In this document: positions 32,560-43,281 of the stretch, piece by piece
Position numbering within the stretch: the stretch's first letter is position 1
Layout of the letters: the number at the start of each line of letters is the position of its first letter
Assembly: GCA_013339765.2 (NCBI GenBank)
Contig: CM023454.1
Location: 63,679,878-63,743,877 of the forward strand
Direction of reading: 5' to 3'
Length of the DNA stretch: 64,000 nt
DNA from: Haemaphysalis longicornis
Lineage: Eukaryota; Arthropoda; Arachnida; Ixodida; Ixodidae
The notes under the pieces: generated by a model
Told to the model about the DNA's origin: nothing
Database searches by the model: none
Seen by the model: the letters and a program-made list of their open reading frames with translations, nothing else
Position numbers and translations under genes: made by a program

Positions 32560-35342
32560 AGTCAGCATTCCTTTTGCGAATCTGTTCTACACATTAACTC
32601 TCGGTCTGCGAGTAACAAGGGAGATAGCGTTCAGATATTGCTTAACGCCTTTGCTTTTCAATACGATATCATATTGCTGTCTGAAACATGGTATCGCAAT
32701 GGATGTCGTATGTTAAAATTACAGGGCTATGATAGGTTTTTTCTGACCGCTGCAACGCTCGTGGTGGTGGCGTGGCAGTGTATGTTGTACTAAGAAAAAA
32801 CTGTGAGTTGCTCTCTCATTAGAGTAAAGTCAGGAGTGATTACAAAGTCCTGGCAATAAGAAATAAAAACTAGGTAATTTGTGTTGTGTACCGTCCCCCG
32901 CATCGAAATTTTGCAACATTTTTCGATTTTTTTCGAAACCCTCTTGGATTATGTCTGTGTTAGAAATTGTGTTCTCATTTCTGGGGGTGACTTCAATGTA
33001 AATATTTTGGATAACTCACATGATACTCGCGAATTTCACTTGAAGCTGCCCTCCTTGGGCTTTGTTAACTTAATTACAACCGTAACGCGTGTTACAAGCT
33101 GTAGCTCATCAGTGCTCGATCTGATCATAACCAATATTAAAATGACTGTTTGCAGCGCTGGGACTATTGCCTCTGACTTGAGTGATCACTATCCGGTTTT
33201 CATGATCTATAATGGTGTTACGCTGCGAAGACATGACCGCTATGGTTGTCCTGTTTAGCAGTGTATTACAGAAGGGAATCTTGGGTCCTTTAAAAATGAT
33301 ATTTTTACTCATGATTAGTCCAGTGTTGTTGAAAGAACTGATGTCAATGATGCCTATAGTTTATTTTAAAAGAGTTCGTAACAATTTATGGCAGCCATTT
33401 CTCGTTTAAGTGCTTAAGACGCTCCAAGAAAATCAGAAAACCATTGGTCACGAATGAACACACCAGAATGATAGAAAAGAATAAGCGTTTTACCACTCTT
33501 TTTTGCGCCCGCATTTAGCAGAAACGTTCAAACAGTTTAAGAGTTTTAAATTAGCTGACCACTGAGATGAGAAAAGCAAAGGTAACATATTATGAATCAT
33601 TGTTCGCCGATATTGACAGAAGGCGGCCAGACAAAGCGTGGAAAGGGTTAAACACTGTTATGGGCCGCACCTCTGAAACTCTCCACCATTAACAGTAAAC
33701 ACTAACAACCTTCATCTGAGTGGTACAGCGCTCGCTGACTAGTTCAATTATTTCTTCGAAAGCATAGCTTCCTCGGGAGACTGATTTTCTAGTAATACAT
33801 TGAATTACAGTTCTGTTGAGAGCATTGTTATTCAGCCGACGGATGAACAAGGAGTATTTACCACTTTTATGGGGCTCGTCTATTGTAGAGCTATAGATAT
33901 ACACGGTCTTCAAGTTAAACCAGGTAAATATATTTTAGAATTGTTGGTTCCCCCTCTCACACACATATTCAACTTGGCACTGCTAGCAGGAACCTTTCCG
34001 AAAGCAATGAAACGGGCCAGAGTTTCAGTAATACATAAGGGTGGTGACCGAATAGTGTATCGAATACGGGCCCATATCAATGCTTCTAGTATTTTCAAGG
34101 GGATTAGAAAAGATCATTTTTACACGAATATCAAATAACTGTGGCAAGAAAAACATTGTAACGGAATGCCAACTTGGGTTTAGGAAATACCCTTCTAGAG
34201 AAAGTGCACTATTGACCTTAAAAGAAACTATTTTACAACATATCCAAAACAATCTGTTTACACTTGGTGTTTTTATTGATTTTACAAAATCATTTGATTC
34301 TTTAAATCACAGTATTCTTTTTAAAAAGATATCATGTTATGGAATTCGAGGTCTTCAATTAACATTACTTCAATTCTACCTGACCGAAAGATGCCAGTCT
34401 GTGTACATTAACAACCATATTTCCTCTCTTTTACCCATAACTTGCGGTGTCCCTCACGGCAGTATCTTGGGGCCTTTATTATTTAGCACCTACATCAATG
34501 ACATTGTGTCCGTTGGATCCGATGTTCGCTACGTTATATATGCTGATGAAAACACACTCCTTTTCTCCGGAAGGGCTATCAATGACATGTTCGACAAATG
34601 CAACAATGTACAGAAAGATATCTGTGATTGCTCAAATAATAATAGAAATAAAATTAATCCTGCAAAAACTAAAGCAAATAAATTTTCAGCAAGGAATAAA
34701 ACATATAACGTAATCGAACATCTCTTCCTTGATAATACACCAGTACAATTTTTAGTGACCCGAGGTGCTGGGCGTATACTTTTCCTCTCATTTGACTTGG
34801 GATACACATATCGACCATCTAACTAAGAAACTTGCCGTGGATACTGGCGTGGTCTTTCGCTGTAGAGGTGTTCTTCCGCTGAAGGCTATGCTACAAATAC
34901 ATTACGCCCTTTTCTTTTCGCAGAAAAATTATTGCAGCTTTGTTTTTTGAACACGACGAACAGTAACATAAACAGGCTTCTCGTTCTTCTAAAGAAGATG
35001 AAGCGTTATATCGAAAATATTGAACGTACCCAGAGCACACAGCATCTTTTCGCAAGATACAATATTATCAGAATTGACCATCTTTACGATTTCTGTCTGC
35101 TACAGATAATGCTGTTTTTTTCAACATCGTCGGTTTTCCTCTTAACATCAATAGCAGGACTGACATATCATAGCGCCGTAATAAACACACGTAATCCGGC
35201 TTCATTGCATATACCTCATTTTGGAACAGATTATAAGTGGCAGTCGTTATCTCATAATCTCCCAATATTACTCAAAATGTACACATACAATATAGCTAAA
35301 AAAATTAGGGAGCCTTTTCACTCAGGTGGACTGATAGTTTAG
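32560..35342 (+). pseudogene. LINE ORF2 remnant, RT catalytic box changed to YADE
   Basis: Endonuclease pieces: ILLSETWY (about 32,675), SGGDFNVNILDNSHDTREFH (32,980-33,040), SSVLDLIITN and SDHYPVFM (33,105-33,205). Reverse transcriptase, one frame from about 34,095 to 34,826: CQLGFRKYPS, FIDFTKSFDSLNHS, CGVPHGSILGPLLFSTYIND and IYADENTLLF. The palm motif is YADE (34,539-34,550) instead of YADD, so the second catalytic Asp is Glu. C-terminal thumb pieces reach 35,342. Stops at many points. No RNase H. The expected start is just after ORF1. Confidence 0.75.
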
Positions 35343-35878
35343 GTACATGGTAGTTTTTTTTCGTGCTATTGATGTTTTTGGTATTCTGTACTTGTAATTG
35401 TTACATCGTAATTTAGATATGTCATGTGTGTTTGCTCATAATGTTTATGTTCAGACTTCATTTTTTCTTTGTGATTGGTATAAAGCATTACTAGTATTTG
35501 TTACTTCTTATTCTCCACCTTTAGGAAGAATGTAGATTCACTGTTATCGTTACACATCTTGTAAACTTACATAGCTTATGCTTCATTGTCTGTGGTACTT
35601 TCCTACACTTTTATGATATGCTTCTTGTGTTACTCTACGTGATTAGTTAAACAGAATTTCATTACACTTTCCTGTGCTTGCTGCTATTGCTTTGTATTTG
35701 GTGTGCAGTGCTTTGTCAAGCTGCTAAGGCAGCTTGTACCCCGGAACCACACCAGTTTCTGGAAAAAAACTCGAATTGAATTGAATTGAATTGTTTTTGC
35801 CCCCATTCGCGCTTGGGTTCGGGCCAACGCTTCAATTATTGCTCTTCTTCCTCCAAACGAACGGCATGCACCCGTCCC

Positions 35879-36038
35879 ATAAAGATTTAAATCCTGGAAG
35901 CCCTTGAACTTTAATCTCGCGTAGAAACATCTGGCTGTCCGTTTTCCTTGCCCCTCATATAAAGATTTAAATCCTGGAAGCCCTTGAACTTTATTCCCAC
36001 GTACAAATATGTGGCTGTCCGTTTTCCTTGTCCCTCGT
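35879..36038 (+). repeat. Two-copy tandem repeat, period 80 bp
   Basis: ATAAAGATTTAAATCCTGGA begins at 35,879 and again at 35,959. Both copies continue AGCCCTTGAACTTTA, then a variable stretch, then GGCTGTCCGTTTTCCTTG. Copies differ at about a dozen positions, mostly in the middle. A period of 80 is not a multiple of three, so this is not a protein repeat. It lies just after the 3' end of the LINE. Confidence 0.9.
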
Positions 36039-36741
36039 ATGCATCTTACTGTGTGTGTAAGATGTTTATGTAACACATCAACCTACACCCGAAACACTCG
36101 AAGGAGGAGAACAGCTGATGGGGCAATGCAATTTCGACATACACGTCTCGCACCAGCACAACCAGCATTTCCTCGGTAGCGACATGAAGCCTGCTGTGCG
36201 TGCAGCCCCCCTTTCTGCTGCCAAACCGTGCAAACATAAAGTGCCAATCGCTGATGACGCTTACTTAGGAGTGAAAGACATCAGCGAAAATATCCCTGGG
36301 AGGGCATTCCAAACTGAAAAAAATATGGGCTCAAGCCAGAGTTCCGAATGGGAAAGTTGTTCTTCTATCGGCAGGGATGGGCGGCTACTTGGCGAAGTGA
36401 ATTGGAGTGGAAACGGTAACGGCCGGATTTGGTCGTTTCAGGGGGCAGCCATTTGGCAGCCATTACCTCAGCTTCGCGGGAACGGCGTTTGTTGATATCC
36501 GCGCAATTGAGTGAGTGAACGCGTCAGTGACGAAGGAAAGATAACGGTGCAGAGGAATATCTAGTGAAGGGTGAAGTGGAGTGCGACACGTGTGGCTACG
36601 GCGTCACCTCTGTCACTGCCTTTCCCTCTCGCAAGTTTTCTGTGTCCTCACCAAGGAGCACCCTCCAACTGAAAATTTCCCCAGACGCTGTTCAATTCTC
36701 CGCTACTCCAAACCACTTCACGTTTGCGCCAGAGGTTCAAC
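36039..36741. other. No recognised feature
   Basis: Short frames only (up to 125 codons at 36,118-36,495) with no recognisable domain. Confidence 0.45.
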
Positions 36742-36798
36742 CACAAGGGAGCAGCGAGCATGTTGTTTCATATACAACATGCTCGCTGCTCTCTTGTG
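36742..36798. repeat. 57-bp near-perfect hairpin (25-bp arms, 7-base loop)
   Basis: Arm one (36,742-36,766) contains GCAGCGAGCATGTTGT. Arm two (36,774-36,798) contains ACAACATGCTCGCTGC. The 25-bp arms pair with one mismatch around the loop TTCATAT. Flanking sequence does not continue the symmetry. Confidence 0.9.
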
Positions 36799-38300
36799 CG
36801 GGGCTAATTATAACCGTGACCAATGCCGCCTGTATTAACATTACCTAACACGTCGGCCGCTTTCCAAGTGGAGCGGTAGGAACGCTTAGTTCAGGCACTC
36901 ATCCGTTCTGTGGTGCGCGCCGGAAAACGTCCCGCCTTACGTCACTGCTCGCGAGTCGCGAACACTGCACCCACTTCTATAGCGTGTCTCTCACAGCTTG
37001 CCTCAAGGGCGTCGGAGCGCAACCTGGGGAACGCTAGACAAACTGTCAACCATTTTACACAGTTTCCGAGAAGCGGCGCTGGCTGGTGGACAAAAACGCA
37101 CGTAGGAAGGCTACGGAGCGGGAAAGGGTAGGAGAGATCAACAGGAGAGTGGCTGTTTGCCATATTTCTCTCACGCGTTAGGCAAGGATTGCACAGGTGT
37201 CGTTGCCATGACATTTGTGCGGGAGGTTCAAACACGATTTGCAGCATGCTGGCCGGCGACGGCTGTGCACTGCGAAGTATAACAGCAGGGTACCGCACGC
37301 CGGCTTACGTACACTGATCAGACAAACACTTCATGAGATGCAGCAGAAATGCGCCTTGACCGAGAAGGCTGCCGCTCACGCTGCGCAAAATTCAATATTA
37401 TGGATTGTAGTAATCGTCAGTGGATTTTTTTATACCCATCTGTGCTTCTGTCTATTTTTCGCAATCATCTTATAACTACACTACCGCTGTTATCTTCCGG
37501 CTGCGCAATTTGCCAAAGCGGCATCGGTGGAGGCGAGGGGGGAAATGGTTGTGCAAAAGGTGTCAGCGACGGTGACCGGGAGCCCCGTAGGTGTGCCGCG
37601 TAAATCAATGACACCGGAATGAAAATTGGGGGGTTAGAGATATATTGCTTTGCAGTAACACAAACATACCATCTGGATTGCCCAAGCGGGTGGGCTACTC
37701 CAATAATTGAAAAAGGTTACCCATAATAATTTGTAACGTGCACATTGGAAATCGCTCGTACACTGGTAGAAGCCGTCAGGAGTTGGAAAGGCAGTGTTTT
37801 TGGTTGATTGTATCCTTGAAAATTTTTAATTCAAACGGCAACCCAGCCATGATGAAAGTGTGGACTGCAGTGAGGCAACCTTGGGCTTCATCAATTTTGC
37901 GGCGTGGTTTTCTGATTCCACCACAAATAAAGGCGCCCATAAAATAAAGTGTCGCCATTGCCTTCAACAATATCTTCATGCGTTACCCATGTTATTATCC
38001 TGTTTTACGATGGGATGCAGGTCCGCCGTGATATGACGACCATAGAAAAAAACGCTTTCACCATAGCTGAGCGAAAAGAAAATGAACCTTAAGCTTGGTC
38101 ACGTGTCAAATAATAAAAATGCATCATGCAAGCTTCCATGGCCCGTTTAAATTGGTCAATGCAAAGAGTTTGCATTCACAGGTACGAGCAATCATTAAAA
38201 ACAGCGCGAATGACACTGGTAAAGCCATTAATTGTAATGTTGTTGTCCTGCTCGGTATAGACTGTTTTGAGCAATGAAAAATACCTAAAGGGCGTCACGA
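36799..38300. other. No recognised feature
   Basis: Mixed composition; open frames up to 118 codons in GC-rich patches at 36,900-37,300, none recognised. Confidence 0.45.
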
Positions 38301-38365
38301 CGCAAAACCGCACGCTTGCTTGCGCACTTCATTACACGCACTCACTTCCCGTATGCTGTGTCGAT

Positions 38366-38590
38366 ATGGCGGTATAAAAGGCAGACTTCCATGCCATGAG
38401 CCATCCGCTGCTGATGGGGTGGCCCCGGAGAATGCAGCTAGTGGCCGCAAGAAGCGAAGTTGCCGCGGTTGCGTTTCCCCGTTCTCTTCATCGTGCTCAA
38501 CTAGCATAGTTTGTTCGGAAGTTGAACGTTTTTCTGGGTATGCGCTTTCCGCAGTCAGAGTTGAAACAGATATTAAGACGGAATAAATGC
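38366..38590 (+). promoter_or_regulatory. TATA box and polyadenylation signal: candidate solo LTR or promoter
   Basis: GGTATAAAAGGCAG (about 38,371-38,384) is a textbook TATA box in a GC-rich context. About 200 bases downstream GGAATAAATG (about 38,580) gives a polyadenylation signal. That spacing suits the R region of a retroviral-type LTR. No internal retroelement is adjacent and no boundary repeats were found, so a host promoter is also possible. The 88-codon frame across it may be incidental. Confidence 0.35.
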
Positions 38591-38942
38591 GCCTGAGAAC
38601 AAACTTCGTCGTCAAGATTCACATTCTGCTGTCATTGCTGTGTGTGCATAATGATGTTTTGATGCCGCTGCAGTTAGGTAACAAGATAATAAAAGTGGCG
38701 GCTGTTGTGTATACATGAACCGTATATTGCGCTCTGCACATCACGCTGTTTGAGAAGTTATGGCGAGCCATAAGCCCTCAAGCACAGCGCAGCGCACGCT
38801 TGCACACTACTATGTAAATTTTCTTCCTCAGCCCTCATGCGGTGCTTGCATTGCGCTATCGTGTGATCGCGTCAGCTCATGCATGTCGTTCTTAGTCGGT
38901 AGAGAAAAGTCAACCCAACACAGGCGCACAGATGTAGAGAAA

Positions 38943-39820
38943 ACAACTGCGAATTTATTTAATTATTTATATCAAGTACCCTCAATAGCACAAGCATTGA
39001 AGAGGGCAGTGGGTTTTGGAAAACAAATGCCAGCAACAAGTAACAAAGAGGCAAGAATATAATATAGACGACATATGCAGGTAGTACAAACAAAAAAAGT
39101 ACATAACAAAATACGCTAGGGGATCTTCTGGACGGATTTGTAGAAATATTCGCATTGTACACAACATGCGGGAGGCATTCCCCGTCTACAAAGCAAACTA
39201 CACAGCACAGTTTACACAGTACTATTCAAGAATTCTGCCAAAGATGCGCTAAAGAACAGTTATATAATAAAAATAAAAATGAGCAACTAACAAGAACAAC
39301 ACGAACAGAAATAAATTATTGTGTAATTACCACACCCAAAAAAGGCGAACAACGATAGGCGAACAAGATTTATTTCTGCTATTGATGCTATATCACCGGG
39401 AAGGTGGTCCCATTCGGTCCAGGTCTGGGGCAAGAAATAAAAAAATGAGTTTGTGTGGCAAAAAATGTTCGCGACTTTCTAATCATGATCAACACGCGAA
39501 GATCATTAAGATGGCCTTGCAAATATTTGAGTGGCTAAACACTGGTTGTGTTAAATTTTATTGAATAAGCATAAGCAGAACACTTTTATTCGTAATGATA
39601 ACAGCTGCAGTAGCCGAGGTAACTTCCTTTGTGTCACTCTAGCAGTTCTGTTGTAGTTTGAAAGGGTGAAACGGGCGGCGTTATTGTGATCAAGTTCAAG
39701 AGGTAATTGCAAAGCACAGATTTAGGCGGCATATTCTAATTTTGGTCTAAGAACAGTTTTGTAGAATAACAGCTTTAATAAAATAGGGGCTTTGGGGAAT
39801 TTCGTCCAAGGTAGCCTAAT
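38943..39820 (-). pseudogene. CR1-like LINE 3' end (RT thumb, C-terminus, 3' UTR)
   Basis: On the minus strand LPWTKFPKAPILLKLLFYKTVLRPKLEYAA (39,722-39,810) is the conserved thumb segment after the palm (L-L-Y-K-T-L-x-R-P-x-L-E-Y-A). Further down, after frame breaks, comes TEWDHLPGDIASIA (39,350-39,420), matching the T-E-W-N-x-L-P C-terminal block also seen in the 2A LINE. The element ends in TTTATTTAATTATTTA at 38,953 next to a GTACC. Heavily decayed and 5' truncated. Confidence 0.7.
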
Positions 39821-39822
39821 GT

Positions 39823-39905
39823 GCGTCCGTGGCTTAGTCGGTAGAGCGTCGCGCTGCGGCCGCAAAGTCCGCAGATCGAAACCTGGCGCCGGATGCTGTT
39901 TTTTT
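39823..39905 (+). mobile_element. tRNA-like SINE head
   Basis: GCGTCCG (39,823-39,829) pairs with CGGATGC (39,889-39,895) like an acceptor stem. TGGCTTAGTCGG is a good box A and AGATCGAAACC a good box B. A four-pair D stem (GCTT/GAGC) is present, but the anticodon and T arms do not fold with standard spacing and no CCA or clear anticodon loop is evident. It runs into a T9 tract. I read it as a tRNA-derived SINE head, not a working tRNA gene. Confidence 0.55.
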
Positions 39906-40229
39906 TTATATAGTGTAGTGGCCTGGCTGGCGCGCCGAGAGAGGGTGTTGCGAGCTGGAGAGTAGTAAAGGGGCTTTAGGAGAGTAGGCAAGGGGGGAGA
40001 GGAGGCGCTATGCGAGCGCGACGATTCAGGCTCGCTTAAGAAGTGCATTCGCACTTATTCCTGGCCAATCTCCCACGTGGGTATGTGCCATGTCAGCGGC
40101 CAGGCAGCGCGCGCCCATCTCCCCCCGTTGCTAAGGAAGACGAAAAGCGCGCTATGCGGACTATGCTATGTTGCTATGCGGACGGCGGAAGGTTCGGGGT
40201 CGCTTATAAAGTGCATTCGCACTTAAAAA
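39906..40229 (+). repeat. Repeat block sharing termini with the 13.4-kb TTAA element
   Basis: GC-rich block that contains the 16-mer AAGTGCATTCGCACTT twice in direct orientation (40,041-40,056 and 40,209-40,224), each preceded by TCGCTTA. The right copy is preceded by GGGGTCGCTTATAAA exactly as at 13,863-13,877 and followed by TTAA (40,223-40,226). It looks like one or two truncated copies of the same family next to a SINE head. It borders the 3' end of the Tx1-like LINE. Confidence 0.5.
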
Positions 40230-43150
40230 AGAAAGTTTTTGCAGCCACTTGGATGCACATTTTCTTGAGGCGCTTCAACACATTATCATCTCAAAAGATC
40301 ACATATGGCTGACGGTAAATGGGCACTGGAAATAAACTTTGAATTACAATTCACGTAAATTCTTTCCTGGAGAGACCGTACAAATACGCGAAATAAAAAC
40401 TCCCAATAAGAAACTTGAAAGCGTCAGCAACCTCTTTCAGAAAGCCCCAAAAGGCCTAGTATTTGCGGGGTGGGTTGGAGCAAATAAAAAGGCAAATGAG
40501 CACTCAATTTATACTGGAAAAAAACTTTTTGAAAAGGAATGATAAACCGTTTTGATAAAAAAGAACCGCGAAACGATCTGGTGCACAAACAAATGCACCA
40601 ATCCAACACCACCAGACGTTAACGACAGAAAGAGGTTATCACGGCGCATGGGCTCCAACTTGGACCGCTATACGAAAGTAGCCAACACTCTGTGAAATCC
40701 TTCAACGTATTTCGTGCGCAACTAAGCACCTGCAGAACGTAAACAAGTTTGGAGACAAGAAATACATTACACAGTTCTGCAGGCGCAAATGTAGACCGCT
40801 CCCGCCCCATACATGCCTGCGTTTTACGCTACACTAATATAAGTGCAGAAGACCAATGCGGTCTACTGTTTCGAATCTGATGTAGAGGAACCCAAAGGTA
40901 CTTTAGGGTTTCAGAGTCCCATATTATGCCTCCATATTGACGTGGCTGCATACCCCCCCCCCCCCACCCGCCCTTCCAAAAACCTCTTGATTTTTCAAGA
41001 TTCACCTTAGCACCACTTACATCGCAAAACCCCTGTGTCAGCATCATTACCTCCAAAACACTTTTCTTGTCCGTATAAAAAAGCCAAGGTCATCTGCATA
41101 GGCTATAACTTTGACTTCACAGTTTTCCAGTGAGAAACCAAGAATGACACTGCTTTGGAGAATAATAATGCACAGGGGCTCAAGGTACAAACCGAGTAAA
41201 GTGGGTGACAACGGGCAACCTTCTTACCGTACAGAAAATCTAATGGGGATAGGTCTAGAGAGTTCGCAATTTATAATCAACCGTACCGTACAGCTTTTAT
41301 AACGGAGAGATATCTCTTTATACAAGGCTTCCCCACGCCCAGCTGACTCCAGAACAGCAAAAAGAAATGGATGGGTAACCCTGTCAAATGCTTTGGCAAG
41401 ATCAATTTAAAGGAGCGCAACCTGCCCAGCACCCTCAGATACGTACTCCCGTACTGAACGAGCAATACGGATGTTTGTCGGAATGCTCCGCCCTTGAATA
41501 CCGCACGTCTGGCGCAAACCTATCAGACTTGTGATTACAATCTGTAACCTGCGCGCCAGCACCTTCGGGAATATCTTGTAATCAACGTTACACAGAGATA
41601 TCAGCCTGTACCCATCCACCCTTTTCAACTTTTCTGTGTTGTCACTTTTCGGGATTACTACAGTAGAACCTTGGTAAAATGCAGGAGGCAGGACATCGAG
41701 TTCATGGGCCTTTGTAAATACCTCATGTAAGCCAGGTGGCAAATACACTCGAGTATGTTTGTCAGAACTCCGAAATGAGGCCATGAGGTCCAGGTGACTT
41801 GTGGGTTGGCATGTTTGAAATGGCAATTTTCACTTTTTGAAGCGTAATTGGTCCTTCTACAAGAGCCCTCTCATTGTCACTGAGCTTAGGAAAAGGCTAG
41901 AGGAATACATTACAATCAGGCGTACTACAGGTACCCAGGTTTCCAGTAAACAGTTTTTTATAATGGGCACAAAATCTTCAAGTATACTGCGGCTATCAGA
42001 GTAGCTTTGGCCCTCATACGCAATTTCGACTATAACGTTTTCTAGTGCTGTCTGGTTTTCATCACCAAATGCGTGTCGTGTTGGCACCTCCTGCAAAAAC
42101 CTACGCGTTTTTGATCGAACACGGGCTCCACGATCTTTTTTTATGTCTTATGTCGCTGCATTTGAGCTTTAACAGTGCATAGATCATCAAAAAATGTCCC
42201 GGCCTCAGCTCTTTCAGCCTCATGTAATTGAATCAAGGGACTGCGGAGTTCACGCATGTGATGTCGCTTCAAAAAAGATGACCGAGCTGATGCGTGTAAA
42301 GCTACGTTTTTGATTTCTTGTTTAAAAAGGTACCATTTTTGGAAAATACTAAGGCTTGAAAGTTCGAATGTATCGTTTAAGCAAGCTGTTACTGTCTGTT
42401 GAAAAAGTTCGTCCCAGAGTATGCTATTGTTCAGTTTCCACAGTTCCCAAGGGGTGATGGGAGCACGCCAGACCCATGGACCGACCCGTGCAGAAAACAT
42501 GCAATGACCAGTAAAAAATTTTGGCCTAACAACATAATCTAGCACAATGAAGCACTTTCCCGTTGAAACATCAATTAGGTCAAGACGGGCACTTGAAAAA
42601 CTATGAAAACTATAAAAATGCGTAAATTGTACAATGCTCCCTTTAGGGCTTCCGATGTGAACTAGGCCGTATTGACTAATTAGGTTAGTGACAACCGTGG
42701 CACTGGAATCACAGTCTCAGTTGCCTGCCGAAAAATCCACCCGAGTACACACACAAATAAAATCACCTAGCAGTTGCACACTTCTCTCGGTGCGCAAAAA
42801 TTGAGCCAAGGAGAGGAAGAAAATCCTCCTCTCAGTGAATTTGTTGGGGGCATATGAACAAATAATGCGCCATTCTGGTCCCGATATGTCAACGTCGCAG
42901 CAGGCAATCCGGCGCACATAATCCACTTTGCAAGCAAGGACAGTCGCATCAGGGTTTTTACTAACCAAAAGCATACAACCATCTGCTAGACCAAACGAGT
43001 GGGTAACGCTAACACTGCATTCAGATAAAGAGGGCTGGAGAGCTGCCTCAACGGCCGCAGGCAGCTGAATGTCCGCGGCCACTCAGCTGCCTGCGGCCTG
43101 CTGCCTGCGGCCATGGAGAGCTGAATGGCCGCAATAGTTATAGCTTTTGT
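40230..43150 (-). pseudogene. Tx1-like LINE ORF2 remnant, YADD intact
   Basis: Endonuclease part (minus, 43,082-42,717): SFGLADGCMLLVSK, WRIICSYAPNKF, VQLLGDFICVC (the G-D-F-N block with Asn to Ile). Linker: WELWKLNNSILWDELFQQTV. RT: STVVIPKSDNTEKLKRVDGY followed by RLISLCNVDYKIFPKVLARRL, then the CGIQGRSIPTNI block. After a frameshift come a Q-G-C-P-L-S-P-type box (near 41,200) and IAYADDLGFF (YADD at 41,089-41,100). A G13 run (C13 on plus, 40,953-40,965) interrupts the frame after this. C-terminal pieces follow: ELCNVFLVSKLVYVLQVL (near 40,750). The DxxxAFD block is eroded. At least five frame breaks. Confidence 0.75.
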
Positions 43151-43281
43151 CTGAAAAAGCTGCAGAAGCTGATACTGTCTGCGTCTCTATCTTAATTCCC
43201 TTACATTAAGTGAGGAGACGTGTACTGCTGCTAAGTTGGCCATTGGAATCAGCTATTTGCTCTCCTCACCAAAAGAAGAAG

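Larger units (their letters stand above)
31220..35793 (+). mobile_element. CR1/L2-like LINE, nearly full length but decayed
   Basis: A plus-strand LINE. It has a 5' region with a repeated segment (31,288-31,582), ORF1 from ATG 31,701 to about 32,471, ORF2 endonuclease and RT to about 35,342, a 3' UTR, and a terminal (GAATT)n run at 35,773-35,793. It differs clearly in sequence from the 2A LINE and has no NPGP motif. Frames are broken many times. No target duplication was identified. Confidence 0.75.

Noticed and set aside
39823..39895. Functional tRNA gene
   Set aside because: Acceptor and D stems pair, but anticodon and T arms do not fold at standard spacing; better read as a SINE head.
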